Origin: Rhizobium acidisoli | GTDB lineage: Bacteria > Pseudomonadota > Alphaproteobacteria > Rhizobiales > Rhizobiaceae | DNA: 64,000 nt | Assembly (NCBI RefSeq): GCF_002531755.2 | Contig: NZ_CP034998.1 | Location: forward strand, 992,001 to 1,056,000 | Direction of reading: 5' to 3' | In this document: in pieces, positions 17,460 to 27,176 of the stretch | Numbering within the stretch: the first letter of the stretch is position 1 | Layout: every line of letters starts with the position of its first letter | Translations under genes and position numbers: made by a program | Notes under the pieces: generated by a model | What the model was told of the DNA's origin: nothing | What the model saw: the letters and a program-made list of their open reading frames with translations, nothing else | Databases searched by the model: none

Positions 17460-17486
17460 CTGTACATAGTACCAAAAAGGATACAG
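17460..17486. promoter_or_regulatory. Candidate HxlR operator between divergent genes
   Basis: CTGTA (17460-17464) and TACAG (17482-17486) are inverted around GTAC-ATA-GTAC (17462-17472). The site lies just before the HxlR start (17492) and upstream of the divergent reductase, where HxlR-type repressors usually bind. Confidence 0.45.
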
Positions 17487-17491
17487 TAAAA

Positions 17492-17947
17492 ATGTCGTTG
17501 CCCCGCGCCAAATTTATCAAGAATTTCCCCGGTTGCCCTGTGGAGGCGACGCTGGGTTTTCTCGACGGCAAATGGAAAGGGGTGATCCTCTTTCACCTGA
17601 TGCAGGGCACGCTGCGCTTCAATGAATTGCGCCGCAAGCTGCCGGCCGTCACCCAGCGCATGCTGACCAAGCAACTGCGGGAACTGGAACAGTCCGGGCT
17701 GGTGTCGCGCACTGTCTATCCCGTCGTGCCGCCGCATGTCGATTATGCGATGACGCCGCTCGGCATGACGCTGAAGCCGGTCGTCGACGCGCTCGCCGCC
17801 TGGGGCGACGATTACGTCTTCTGCAGCCCTGAAGGGCGTGAGCTGCGTATGGCTTCAGACGGGATTTATGCGCCGGCGCGGCGCTCCAGCCGTGCGGAGG
17901 CGGCGAAGACGAACAGGCCGAGGAAGGAAAGTGCTGCGCCGACATAA
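17492..17947 (+). CDS. HxlR-family transcriptional regulator
   Basis: 151 residues from the ATG at 17492, with AAGGA ten bases upstream. The HxlR winged helix has FPGCPVEATLGFLDGKWK with Cys10-like placement in the N-terminus, then MLTKQLRELEQSGLVSRTVYP. The N-terminal cysteine is the redox sensor in many relatives (YodB, QorR). The C-terminal 30 residues are basic and unstructured. This tail overlaps the end of the convergent MFS gene by 82 bases, suggesting a recent C-terminal extension. Confidence 0.9.
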   Translation: MSLPRAKFIKNFPGCPVEATLGFLDGKWKGVILFHLMQGTLRFNELRRKLPAVTQRMLTKQLRELEQSGLVSRTVYPVVPPHVDYAMTPLGMTLKPVVDALAAWGDDYVFCSPEGRELRMASDGIYAPARRSSRAEAAKTNRPRKESAAPT

Positions 17948-19083
17948 CCGGTGGCGGCGAAACCGTAACCCCAGGCGATGACGAGGCCGCCGAGCCAGGC
18001 GCCGATCGCATTGGCGATGTTGAAGGCGGAATGGTTGGAGGCGGCGGCAAGCGTCTGCGCATCGGCGGCGACATCCATCAGCCGGGTCTGCAGCGCCGGG
18101 CCGGCGGCAAAACCGCAGCCGACCAGGAAGACCGAGAGACCGAGCATATAGGGGTTGGCGGCGGTCAGCGAGAAGGTGGTCAGCACGACGATATTGTAGA
18201 CGAGTGAGCCGCCGATCGTGCCGAGCAGCGATTTGTCGGCCAGCCACGAGCCGATGAAATTGCCGGCATTCATGCCGACGCCGAAGAGCACCAGCATGAT
18301 CGGAACGGCGGTTTCCGGCAGCATCGCCACTTCGGTCGTCGTCGAGGCGATATAGCTGAACATCGCAAACATGCCGCCGTAGCCGACGGCGGCGATGCCG
18401 AGCGTCAACCACACCTGCGGCCGGCGGAAGGCGCCGAGTTCGCGCAGGAAGCTTGCCTCTTCGGAAACCCTGTCCTGGGGAACATAAAACCAGATCAGCA
18501 CCACCGTCAGCAGGCCGAGCACGCCGACGGAGAAAAATGCGATCTGCCAGTCGAGCGACTGGCCGAAGAATGTCGTCAAGGGCGTGCCGAGAAGCGTCGC
18601 GACGGTCAGGCCGAGCATGACGCGGCCGACGGCCCGCGCGCGGCGATGCACCGGCACCATCGAGGCGGCGACCAGCGCCGCGACACCGAAATAGGCGCCA
18701 TGCGGCAGCCCGCTGACGAAGCGCAGCAGCGTGAAGGTTTCGAAGGTCGGCGCCATGGCGCTGAAGATATTGCCGGCGGCAAAGATCAGCATCAGTGTGA
18801 GCAGCAGGGTGCGGCGCGCCATTTTCGCGGCGAGCACGGCGATAACCGGTGCGCCGATGACGACGCCGAGCGCATAGGCGCTGATGACGTAGCCGGCCTG
18901 CGGCGTCGTCACCGAGAAGGTGTCGGCGACATTCGGCAGCAGCCCCATGATCGCGAATTCGCCGGTGCCGATGCCGAAGCCGCCGCAGGCGAGCGCCAGC
19001 TGAACCAGGGCGACGGTCGTTGCCGACGGCAGCTCGTCATCCGGCTGGCTTCCGATGGAATCATTGATGGCGATCTCACTCAT
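17866..19083 (-). CDS. MFS transporter (AraJ/sugar-efflux-like)
   Basis: 405 residues from the ATG at 19083 (MSEIAINDSIG); the frame runs 16 codons further upstream without support. Twelve hydrophobic segments are visible, with GTGEFAIMGLLPNVA in TM1 and ISAYALGVVIGAPVIAVLAA in TM2, the signature of the DHA1 AraJ-like exporters. It probably exports drugs or sugars by proton antiport. Its 3' end overlaps the HxlR gene. Confidence 0.9.
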   Translation of the reverse strand: MSEIAINDSIGSQPDDELPSATTVALVQLALACGGFGIGTGEFAIMGLLPNVADTFSVTTPQAGYVISAYALGVVIGAPVIAVLAAKMARRTLLLTLMLIFAAGNIFSAMAPTFETFTLLRFVSGLPHGAYFGVAALVAASMVPVHRRARAVGRVMLGLTVATLLGTPLTTFFGQSLDWQIAFFSVGVLGLLTVVLIWFYVPQDRVSEEASFLRELGAFRRPQVWLTLGIAAVGYGGMFAMFSYIASTTTEVAMLPETAVPIMLVLFGVGMNAGNFIGSWLADKSLLGTIGGSLVYNIVVLTTFSLTAANPYMLGLSVFLVGCGFAAGPALQTRLMDVAADAQTLAAASNHSAFNIANAIGAWLGGLVIAWGYGFAATGYVGAALSFLGLFVFAASARLERRAGA

Positions 19084-19384
19084 GAGCGCTCCTCGGGACG
19101 GTTTTCTGCTTGGCAATGGCCTGAGGCGCAAGCGCGGCCGCGAGGCGATCGTGGTATAGGGCGGGAAGTGGAGACGATCTCTCCGATATCTGATCTATCG
19201 GTGATGGGCGGGCAGGCGTCGAGTGCATTTTTCGCAGTGCAGCGTCCTGCTATGTGCATATGTCCGTTGCAATATTTGCATTTCTGTCATTCCCTCAGAA
19301 AGGCGCATGCGCTTGAAATCGCGAATGCCGCAACCATCTCAAGGCAAAGGCAGGACCAATTCCGCGCCAGGGACGGGAGCCCTT
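19084..19384. other. Intergenic region without a recognised gene
   Basis: 301 bases between the divergent MFS transporter and lipid kinase. It must hold both promoters. No strong palindrome, RNA fold or small gene is apparent, apart from GGGAG ahead of the kinase ATG. Confidence 0.5.
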
Positions 19385-20329
19385 ATGAAGCTTGTAGGCT
19401 TTTTCAATCGCGACGGCGGCACCTTCAGGACCACCGACATGCTGGCCTACGAAAAGAGGGCGGAGGAGGCGTTCCGCGACGCGGGGCATGATTTCGACGC
19501 CATCGTCTTCTCCGGAAAGGAGATCATTCCTGCCATGGAGCGGGCTGCCCAGCGTGACGATATCGACGGCATCGTCGCCGGCGGCGGCGACGGCACGATT
19601 TCAGCCGCGGCATCGATCGCCTGGAAGAACGGCATTGCGCTCGGCGTCGTGCCGGCCGGCACCATGAACCTTTTTGCCCGCTCGCTGCGCGTGCCGCTCG
19701 ATATCTGGCAGGCGCTCGATGTGCTTGCATCAGGCGAGATCGACAATGTCGATATTGCCAGCGCCAACGGCCGCCCCTTCATCCACCAGTTTTCCGCCGG
19801 CCTGCACGCCCGCATGGTGCGCTACCGCAACGCCTACAGCTATCGTTCCCGGCTGGGCAAGATCCGGGCGAGCACGAAGGCGGCTTTGGGTGTCGTGTTC
19901 AATCCGCCGGAATTCGAAGTCGAGTTCGAGGCGGCCGGCATGCGGGAGCGCCGCTGGGTGTCGGCAATCTCGGTCTCCAACAATCCTTTCGGCGAAAACG
20001 CGCTGCTCTATGCCGATAATCTCAGAACCGGCGAACTCGGCTTCTATACCGCAAATCCGCTAAAACCCCTCGGTGTCGCCCGCCTCGCCATCGACATGCT
20101 GCGCGGCAAGGTCCGCGAAAACGCCGACGTCATGGTGATGCACCCGGCCGAAGTGCACTTGCATTTTCCGAAGCTGCGCTCCAAGGCCAATTGCGTGATG
20201 GACGGCGAACTGCTGCCGCTTGAACGCAATGTCTCGATCCGGCTGCATCCGGGCGAGTTGAAGGTTCTGGTCAAGCAGGGGCTGGCGGCGCAGGTGGATG
20301 AGGCCGAACGGCGCGAGCCCGCCGCGTAA
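19385..20329 (+). CDS. Diacylglycerol kinase-family lipid kinase
   Basis: 314 residues from the ATG at 19385, with GGGAG upstream; the frame extends to 19223 but the catalytic domain begins here. Nucleotide motif GIVAGGGDGTISAAAS and the following VPAGTMNLFARSL are the DAGK catalytic signatures. NPFGENALLYADN and CVMDGELLPL complete the fold. It phosphorylates a diacylglycerol-like or sphingoid lipid at the membrane. It is a single gene. Confidence 0.9.
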   Translation: MKLVGFFNRDGGTFRTTDMLAYEKRAEEAFRDAGHDFDAIVFSGKEIIPAMERAAQRDDIDGIVAGGGDGTISAAASIAWKNGIALGVVPAGTMNLFARSLRVPLDIWQALDVLASGEIDNVDIASANGRPFIHQFSAGLHARMVRYRNAYSYRSRLGKIRASTKAALGVVFNPPEFEVEFEAAGMRERRWVSAISVSNNPFGENALLYADNLRTGELGFYTANPLKPLGVARLAIDMLRGKVRENADVMVMHPAEVHLHFPKLRSKANCVMDGELLPLERNVSIRLHPGELKVLVKQGLAAQVDEAERREPAA

Positions 20330-20348
20330 GTCGGCCGCGGCGTAAGCT

Positions 20349-21701
20349 TCAGAGCCGCGGCAGATAGGTGCGGTAATCGAAATCCGAGACGGTGCGCAGA
20401 TGCGCGAGTGCTTCCTTGCGCTTGGTGTCGCCATAAAGCGCCTGATAGCGTGCGCCGAAGGTATCGGCGATGAAGGGCGAGGTGCGGAAGGTCTCGACCG
20501 CGCTCAGGAAATCATGGGTCAGCCGTGTCGTATCGGCAGGCGTGTGGGCGGGCGTCGTCTCCTCGCCGGGGTCGAGTTCGCTGTCGAGACCAAGCAGCAT
20601 GCCGCCGAGGATAGCCGCCAGCAGCAGATAGGGATTGGCATCGGCGCCGGCGACGCGGTGCTCGATGCGGGCGGCCGGACCGTCCTTGTCGGGTATGCGG
20701 ATCGCCGTGCCGCGATGGCCGCTGCCCCAGGTCAGATCGACAGGTGCAAACGAGCCCGGCTGGAAGCGGCGATAGGAATTGGCGAAGGGGGCGAAGATCA
20801 GCTGCGCCGCGCGCATCGTGTCGAGTAGGCCTGCCGTCACCGATTTCAGCCGCGTCGGTTCGCCGCCCTTGGCATCGAGAATGTTGCGGCCTTGGCTGTC
20901 GATGACGCTCGCATGCACATGCAGGCCGGAGCCGGCATGGTCGGAATAGGGCTTGGCCATGCAGGTCGATTTCAGCTCGTGGCGGCGCGCCGCCTGTTCG
21001 GCGATGCGCTTGAGATAGAGGCAGTCGTCGGCGGCCGCCAGCGCATCGGGGCGATGCAGCAGGTTGACCTCGAACTGGCCCGGGCCGAATTCCGCCGTCG
21101 TCGCATCCGCCGGCAGTCCCTGCGCCTTGGCATAGGCCCTCAGCGTCTTGAGATAGCCGTCGAGCGCATCGACGGCGCTCATGTCATAGAGCTGGAAACC
21201 GTTCGGCTCGCCGCGATAGGTGAGGCTTTCAGGCGGGGAAGGGCGCCCGGTCTCGCGCCAGTCCCCCGACATCACGTAGAATTCCAGTTCGGTGGCGACG
21301 ACAGGCGTCAGCCCGCGTACCCGATAGCGCTCGACCACCGAAGCCAGGATGGCGCGCGGGTCCATGAAGCTCGGGCTGCCATCGAATTCGTGCATGGTGG
21401 CAAGCACCTGCATCGAACCATCCGGCGCCCAAGGCATCGGCGCCAGGCTGCGCCGGTCGGCAACGACCATGCCGTCGGGGTCGCCGATCGTCAGCGACAG
21501 GCCGGTAATGTCGTCATTGTCGTCGCCCCAGATGTCGAGCGATTGCGTCGAGGTCGGCAGGCGGATCTCGCCGGCCCAGACCTTGCCTTCGGCGCCTGAT
21601 GGAAGCTGCTTGCCGCGCAGATCGCCGTTCATGCCGACGATCAGGATCTCGAAACGCGGGTCGTCGCCCTCGGCCTTGCCGTCCATCCTGTCGCTCGCCA
21701 T
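20349..21701 (-). CDS. Glutamine synthetase family protein (gamma-glutamylpolyamine synthetase-like)
   Basis: 450 residues from the ATG at 21701 (GGAGG 12 bases upstream; a weaker ATG lies at 21761). The glutamine-synthetase barrel shows ELEFYVMSGDW, AEFGPGQFEVNL, SGLHVHASV and RIEHRVAGADANPYLLLAAIL, which hold the metal and glutamate ligands. This branch (PuuA-like) ligates glutamate to amines instead of ammonia. The divergent class III aminotransferase next door supports polyamine or amine catabolism. The exact amine is not determined. Confidence 0.85.
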   Translation of the reverse strand: MASDRMDGKAEGDDPRFEILIVGMNGDLRGKQLPSGAEGKVWAGEIRLPTSTQSLDIWGDDNDDITGLSLTIGDPDGMVVADRRSLAPMPWAPDGSMQVLATMHEFDGSPSFMDPRAILASVVERYRVRGLTPVVATELEFYVMSGDWRETGRPSPPESLTYRGEPNGFQLYDMSAVDALDGYLKTLRAYAKAQGLPADATTAEFGPGQFEVNLLHRPDALAAADDCLYLKRIAEQAARRHELKSTCMAKPYSDHAGSGLHVHASVIDSQGRNILDAKGGEPTRLKSVTAGLLDTMRAAQLIFAPFANSYRRFQPGSFAPVDLTWGSGHRGTAIRIPDKDGPAARIEHRVAGADANPYLLLAAILGGMLLGLDSELDPGEETTPAHTPADTTRLTHDFLSAVETFRTSPFIADTFGARYQALYGDTKRKEALAHLRTVSDFDYRTYLPRL

Positions 21702-21781
21702 GACCTTGAAAATCCTCCGGGACAAGGCCAAGCTCCTATCCCATCGATAGCAGCCTTTCAATCCGCGAGGGTCTTCACCTT

Positions 21782-23149
21782 ATGTCCGATACTTACCCGC
21801 CCTCGAACCTTGCCGCGATCGACGCCGCACACCATCTGCATCCCTTCGCCGACATGAAGAAGCTGAATGCCGATGGCACACGCATCATCCAGCGCGGCGA
21901 GGGCGTTCATATCTTCGACAATCACGGCAGGAAATATCTCGACGGCTTCGCCGGCCTCTGGTGCGTCAATATCGGCTACGGCCGCCGGGAGATCACTGAC
22001 GCCGTCGCAAGACAGATGAACGAGCTGCCCTATTACAACACCTTCTTCGGCACGAGTTCGACGCCGGCGACACTGCTTGCCCAGAAGGTCACCTCACACG
22101 CCGGAGAACGTTTCAATCACATCTTCTTCACCGGCTCCGGCTCGGAGGCGAACGACACCTGGTTCCGCATGGCCCGCGTCTACTGGAGCGCCGTCGGCAA
22201 GCCGTCGAAGAAAATCGTCATAGCAAGGAAGAACGGCTATCACGGTTCAACCGTCGCCGGCGCCAGCCTCGGCGGCATGAAATATATGCACGAGCAGGGC
22301 GACCTGCCGATCCCAGGCATCGTCCATATCGGCCAGCCCTACTGGTACGGCGAGGGCGGCGATCTCTCGGCTGATGAATTCGGCCTCAAGATCGCCCGCG
22401 AGCTCGAGGCGAAGATCGACGAGCTCGGCGAGGAGAATGTCGCCGCCTTCGTCGCCGAGCCGGTGCAGGGCGCTGCCGGCGTCATCATCCCGCCGGAGAC
22501 CTACTGGCCGGAGATCGACCGCATCTGCAAGGCGCGCAATATCTTGCTGGTGACCGACGAGGTGATCTGCGGTTTCGGCCGGCTGGGCGCCTGGTTCGGC
22601 CACCAGCATTTCGGCGTCGAGCCGGATCTCGCGCCGATCGCCAAGGGGCTGTCCTCCGGCTACCTGCCGATCGGCGGCGTCCTCGTCAGCGACCGCATCG
22701 CCGATGTGCTGATCAACGAGGTCGGCGAGTTCAATCACGGTTTCACCTATTCCGGTCATCCGGTCTGCGCGGCCGCCGCCCTCGAAAACCTGCGCATCAT
22801 CGAGGAGGAGAAACTGGTCGAACGCGTGCGCGACGATATCGGCCCCTATTTCGGCAAGGCCTGGGCAGCACTCGCCGACCATGATCTGGTCGGCGAAGCC
22901 GAGAGTATCGGCCTGATGGGCGGCCTGCAGCTTGCCGCCGATAAGAGCACGCGCAGCCGTTTCGACAAACCCGATCAGATCGGTGCCCTGGTGCGCAACC
23001 ACGCGCTCGCCAACGGCCTCGTGCTGCGGGCCACCGGCGACCGGATGCTGGCCTCGCCACCGCTCGTCATCAGCCATGCGGAGGTAGACGAGATGGCAAG
23101 GATTACCAGGCTGGCGCTGGATTTGGCCTGGAAGGAACTGAAATCGTGA
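21782..23149 (+). CDS. Class III aminotransferase (SpuC-like, putrescine/omega-amine)
   Basis: 455 residues. FFTGSGSEANDTWFRMARVYW binds PLP phosphate, VTDEVICGFGRLG holds the Asp that contacts the pyridine nitrogen, and APIAKGLSSGYLPIGGVLVS holds the Schiff-base Lys. The closest family type is the putrescine/omega-amino acid:pyruvate aminotransferases. Divergent from the PuuA-like ligase with an 80-base gap, so both may share control in amine use. Confidence 0.9.
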   Translation: MSDTYPPSNLAAIDAAHHLHPFADMKKLNADGTRIIQRGEGVHIFDNHGRKYLDGFAGLWCVNIGYGRREITDAVARQMNELPYYNTFFGTSSTPATLLAQKVTSHAGERFNHIFFTGSGSEANDTWFRMARVYWSAVGKPSKKIVIARKNGYHGSTVAGASLGGMKYMHEQGDLPIPGIVHIGQPYWYGEGGDLSADEFGLKIARELEAKIDELGEENVAAFVAEPVQGAAGVIIPPETYWPEIDRICKARNILLVTDEVICGFGRLGAWFGHQHFGVEPDLAPIAKGLSSGYLPIGGVLVSDRIADVLINEVGEFNHGFTYSGHPVCAAAALENLRIIEEEKLVERVRDDIGPYFGKAWAALADHDLVGEAESIGLMGGLQLAADKSTRSRFDKPDQIGALVRNHALANGLVLRATGDRMLASPPLVISHAEVDEMARITRLALDLAWKELKS

Positions 23150-23155
23150 TTTCGC

Positions 23156-24643
23156 TCAGCCCGGCTGGTCGATCCAGGCATAGCCGAAACGATAGCGATC
23201 GTCGCCGCGCCCGTAGAAATAGGGCACGTCGATCACCAATCCCTCAGGCGCGGAGGCGCCGAGATTGGCTTGCAGCCATTGGGCCATGGCCGGCGGGAGT
23301 GCTTCGCTGCCGCCCTTCGGCGGTATCAGCCAGACGAGGAGAAGCGGTCGCCGGCCGGCAAGATCCGGATGGAAGCCGGGATAATCGACGGAGAGGACCG
23401 GCACGCCGGGAATATCCTGCCTGAGATTGCCGGCAAGCAGGCTGTCGCCGGCTAGGATCGCCATCGGCTCGGCCTGTTTGCGCAGGTTTTCCAGCATCGT
23501 GGCATAGGGCCTGTTCAATCGTTCGTAATGACCGGTGAAGCGTGCGGCCGCGACGCTGCCGTAAAGGGCGGCCGGCACGCCGATCATGATGATGGCGACG
23601 GCGACCATGAAACGCCGGAAGGCCCGGCCTGTCGTGACGCCGGCGGCCTCGATCTTCAGGCAGAAATAGAGCGGCAGGATGAAGAGCATCGGCACCAGCC
23701 AGCGATCCTTGATGCCGGCCGCGCCGCCGAAGACGATTAGAAAGAGAATGCCGATGAGGAAGACGAGCAGCATCCGCTCGATGAGCCGCGTCCATTCCGA
23801 GCCGGCGGTGAGCGCCGGACGCAGGCTCTTGCCGAAGACGATGGCGAAGACTGCCACGGTCAATCCGGCAAAGCTGATGATGGCGAGAGCAAGCGAGCTG
23901 ACACCCATGGTGACCTGCATGAGATAGCTCGCATCGCCGCTCGCGGTCATCTTCTCCAGCGTGCGGGCGGTGGCGAAATCGAGATTGTCCTTCAGCCAGA
24001 AGAGATGCGGCAGGACGATGATCAGCGCCACGACAGCGGTCAGCACCAGCCGCCAATCGAAGATCCGCGCTCGCCAACGCGCATCCGCCAGTGCGGCAAT
24101 CAGCGCCGCCGCCGGCAGGATGGCGAAATTATATTTGGCCAGTAGGCCGAAGCCGATGCCGATGCCGGCGATCAGATAGGAGGCAAGGCTTGGCTGCTTC
24201 AGGCTGCGGATGAAGCCGTAAAAGAAGATGCTGGCCGAGAAGAACACCGCGACCGTATGCGTGAGGTCGCGCTGCATCTCGAAAGCCATCTGCGGGATGG
24301 TCAGCAGCCCCAGTGTTGATATCGCCACCAGCGCCTTGTCGCGCAGGAGAAGGCGCGCGGTCAGACCGTAAAGCAGGTAGGAAATGAACAGCAGAAGGTT
24401 CTTCACGAGAGAAAGTGCGGCAAGCGAGACGCCTGCAAATTGGAAGACGGTGTATTGAAGCCAGTTGTAGAAGGGCGGCTGCGGGCCGTAACCGGCGGCA
24501 AGCCATTGCGAGCGGAAGGCCTGTTCGGCCTCGTCGAGATCGAGCGAATGCGAGGTCGCCAGCCGCACGCCGATCTGGAGCACGAAATAGGCGGCCAGCA
24601 GGACGAAAATCCAGCGGATGTCGCGGGTGTCGGTTTCGGTCAT
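23156..24643 (-). CDS. GT39-type membrane glycosyltransferase (Rgt family, LPS galacturonosyltransferase)
   Basis: 495 residues with about 10-12 membrane helices. The first periplasmic loop holds LDLDEAEQ (Asp37-Glu38), the acidic catalytic motif of ArnT/PMT-like GT-C enzymes, then [11 protein letters not shown]. It is the most divergent of three paralogs here. In R. leguminosarum, RgtA, RgtB and RgtC of this type move galacturonic acid from dodecaprenyl phosphate to core Kdo and mannose. Which Rgt this is cannot be settled from sequence alone. It starts immediately after the upstream paralog's stop codon, so the genes are co-transcribed. Confidence 0.85.
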   Translation of the reverse strand: MTETDTRDIRWIFVLLAAYFVLQIGVRLATSHSLDLDEAEQAFRSQWLAAGYGPQPPFYNWLQYTVFQFAGVSLAALSLVKNLLLFISYLLYGLTARLLLRDKALVAISTLGLLTIPQMAFEMQRDLTHTVAVFFSASIFFYGFIRSLKQPSLASYLIAGIGIGFGLLAKYNFAILPAAALIAALADARWRARIFDWRLVLTAVVALIIVLPHLFWLKDNLDFATARTLEKMTASGDASYLMQVTMGVSSLALAIISFAGLTVAVFAIVFGKSLRPALTAGSEWTRLIERMLLVFLIGILFLIVFGGAAGIKDRWLVPMLFILPLYFCLKIEAAGVTTGRAFRRFMVAVAIIMIGVPAALYGSVAAARFTGHYERLNRPYATMLENLRKQAEPMAILAGDSLLAGNLRQDIPGVPVLSVDYPGFHPDLAGRRPLLLVWLIPPKGGSEALPPAMAQWLQANLGASAPEGLVIDVPYFYGRGDDRYRFGYAWIDQPG

Positions 24644-26143
24644 CTATCTGGTCCCCGGCTGAACCCAGGCATAACCCAGCGCGAAATTGTCGCCCTGGCG
24701 GCCGAAATAATAGGGAAGCGACAGCGAGCCGATCTCCTGCGGCGCAATGCCTGCCGTTGCCAGTGCCGACGAAAATCGTTCCGGCATCACCGCATCGGCG
24801 GCTGTCGCCGTCTTCTTACCGCGCCAGACGACCAGCACCGGTCCCTTGGCCTCGGCATAGGCTGATATGCCCGGTGCCGGGAAATCCGGGATGACCACCG
24901 GCACGTCGGGAAATTGCAGCCGTATGTTGCCGCCGATATAGGTGTCCGAGGCGATCACCAGCGCCGGTTCCGCCTGCCGCGTCATCTCGCGGGAAAGGCC
25001 CGCCATCGGCACGTTCGGCCTGCTGTAGACGCCGAACAGCCCGGCGCCGACGACGCGCAGGCCGAGTGCGATCAGCACGCAGGCCATCAGCACCGGCAGC
25101 ACCGGCCGGAGGCGCCGCAGCCCGGCGGAAAGGTCGATGCCGGCCGCCTGCATCTTCGCCAGGAAATAGATCGGCAGCACCAGCAGGAACGGGTCGAGCC
25201 AGCGCTCGCGCACGGTGGTGGAACCGGTGAAGAGCACGATGAGAACGATGCCGGCAAGACTTGCGAGCATCATCCGCTCCATCATCCCGGTCCAGCGGTT
25301 GCCGGCCGAAAGAGCACGGACAAAATCCCGGCGGAAGGTGGCGGCAAAGATGGCGACCGGCAGGGCCGCAAAGGCGATGATGGCGACAACGAAGGCGATG
25401 AGGCCTTTGCCGGCTCGCGCGATGCCGGCCGGTTCGTTGCCGGCCGCCATCTTGACCAGAGTATCGGAGGAGGCGAATGCGAGATTGTCCCGCAGCCAGA
25501 TCGCGTGCGGCAGGATGATGACGAGCGCGACGGTGATCGCCGCCAGCATGCGCCAGTCGAACGCCCTGCGCCGCCATTCGGCATCCGGCAGGATGGCGAT
25601 CAAGGCCGCGGCCGGCATCAGCGCGAAATTATATTTCGAGATCAGGCCGATGCCTGTGGCAAGCCCGAGCAGCAGATAGCTGCCGATATCGGGCCGGTCG
25701 AGGGTGCGGAAGAAGCCGTAGAGAAACAATGCGCTGGCAAAGAGCAGCGCCGTCGTGTGGGTCAGATCCTGCTGGGCCATAAAGGAGACCTGGGGCAGGG
25801 TGATCAGCGCCAGCATGCCGACGGCGGCAAGCGCCTGATCCTTCAAGGCTTCGCGCCCGGCAAGGCCGTAAAAGAGGTAGCACAGGAAAAGCAGGATGTT
25901 CTTCGGCACGATCAGCGCACCGATCGACATGCCCGTCACCGAAACGACGGCATATTGCATCCAGTTATAGAAGGGCGGCTGCGGGCCGTAGCCCGCCAGC
26001 AGATATTGCGAGAAGAAGGATTGCTCTGCCTCGTCGAGCTCCAGCGAATGCGGAAGCGCGATGCGCAGCACGATGTTGAGCACGAAATAGGCCGCAAGCA
26101 GCAGGCCCGCGGTTTTGATCGTCCTCGTCGCGCGCTCCAGCAT
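24644..26143 (-). CDS. GT39-type membrane glycosyltransferase (Rgt family)
   Basis: 499 residues beginning [20 protein letters not shown], with LELDEAEQ and [15 protein letters not shown] in the first periplasmic loop and about ten more helices. It is closest to the paralog at 27311-28804, whose first 90 residues match at most positions. It lies 12 bases after the GT2 gene, which makes the lipid-linked donor, and 0 bases before the third paralog. Function by family: transfer of galacturonic acid to LPS core on the periplasmic side. Confidence 0.86.
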   Translation of the reverse strand: MLERATRTIKTAGLLLAAYFVLNIVLRIALPHSLELDEAEQSFFSQYLLAGYGPQPPFYNWMQYAVVSVTGMSIGALIVPKNILLFLCYLFYGLAGREALKDQALAAVGMLALITLPQVSFMAQQDLTHTTALLFASALFLYGFFRTLDRPDIGSYLLLGLATGIGLISKYNFALMPAAALIAILPDAEWRRRAFDWRMLAAITVALVIILPHAIWLRDNLAFASSDTLVKMAAGNEPAGIARAGKGLIAFVVAIIAFAALPVAIFAATFRRDFVRALSAGNRWTGMMERMMLASLAGIVLIVLFTGSTTVRERWLDPFLLVLPIYFLAKMQAAGIDLSAGLRRLRPVLPVLMACVLIALGLRVVGAGLFGVYSRPNVPMAGLSREMTRQAEPALVIASDTYIGGNIRLQFPDVPVVIPDFPAPGISAYAEAKGPVLVVWRGKKTATAADAVMPERFSSALATAGIAPQEIGSLSLPYYFGRQGDNFALGYAWVQPGTR

Positions 26144-26155
26144 CGTGCTGCCGGC

Positions 26156-27172
26156 TTAGGCTTGGCTTCGATCGTCGAAGATCTGCCGCACGATATAATT
26201 CGGAGAGGCGTCGTCGCGATAATAGGTGCGCGCGATCATCTCCGCCAGGATGCCTGTAGTGATCATCTGTACCGACGACAGCAGCAGCACGACGCCGACC
26301 ATCAGCATCGGGCGCGTGCCGATGTCGTTGCCCATGATGAATTTGTCGAAGCCGAGATAGAGGAGGATCAGCATGGCGACCGCGCCGAGGCCGAGACCGA
26401 GCGAGCCGAAGAAATGCCCGGGCCGTGCCTTGTAGCGCATGAAGAACATCACCGACAGCAGGTCGAGGATGACGCGGAAGGTGCGCGAAATACCGTATTT
26501 CGAAACGCCGTGTTCGCGGGCATGGTGGGTGACGGTCATCTCGCCGATACGCGAGCTCGGGACGACGCCGGCCACCCAGGCCGGGATGAAGCGGTGCATT
26601 TCGCCCATCAGCTTCACCTGCTTGATGATCGAGGCGCGGTAGATCTTCAGGCTGCAGCCGTAATCGTGCAGCTTCACGCCGGTGATCCGGCCGATCAGGT
26701 AATTGGCGCACCAGGAGGGGATCTTGCGCAAGAACAGACCGTCCTTGCGGTTCTTGCGCCATCCCACAAGGAGGTCGAGTTCACGCCGTTCCAGTTCGGC
26801 GACCATCGAAGGAATGTCCTTCGGATCGTTCTGCAGGTCGCCGTCCATCGTTGCGATCAGGCGGCCCTGGGCGGTGTCGATACCGGCCTGCATGGCGGCA
26901 GTCTGGCCGAAGTTGCGCTGCAGCTCGACGATCCTGAGCGTCAGCCCTTCGCGTCCGACGAATTTGCGGGCGTTGACGAGCGTCGCATCCGTGCTGCCGT
27001 CGTCGATGAGGATCAGCTCCCAGCGATGGGGATAGCCGGCCATCGCAGCCACGACACGCTCGACGAGCGGGCCGACGCTATCCTCTTCGTTGAAAATGGG
27101 CACGACCAGCGACAGCTCGAGCGATTGTACCGGATCATTCGTACCGCGCATGGGCTCAACGGTTGTCTGCAA
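26156..27172 (-). CDS. rgtE: GT2 polyprenyl-phosphate sugar synthase (dodecaprenyl-P-GalA synthase type)
   Basis: 338 residues. The GT2 domain shows VVPIFNEED (24-32), LILIDDGSTD and TMDGDLQNDP (metal-binding Asp), and two C-terminal membrane helices (about 265-285 and 300-325), as in DPM1/ArnC-like synthases. Given the adjacent GT39 genes it fits RgtE, which makes dodecaprenyl-phosphate galacturonic acid. The start is TTG at 27172, seven bases after GGAG; an out-of-frame ATG directly after the GGAG reads only seven codons. A later in-frame ATG at 27151 is possible. Confidence 0.85.
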   Translation of the reverse strand: MQTTVEPMRGTNDPVQSLELSLVVPIFNEEDSVGPLVERVVAAMAGYPHRWELILIDDGSTDATLVNARKFVGREGLTLRIVELQRNFGQTAAMQAGIDTAQGRLIATMDGDLQNDPKDIPSMVAELERRELDLLVGWRKNRKDGLFLRKIPSWCANYLIGRITGVKLHDYGCSLKIYRASIIKQVKLMGEMHRFIPAWVAGVVPSSRIGEMTVTHHAREHGVSKYGISRTFRVILDLLSVMFFMRYKARPGHFFGSLGLGLGAVAMLILLYLGFDKFIMGNDIGTRPMLMVGVVLLLSSVQMITTGILAEMIARTYYRDDASPNYIVRQIFDDRSQA

Positions 27173-27176
27173 CTTT

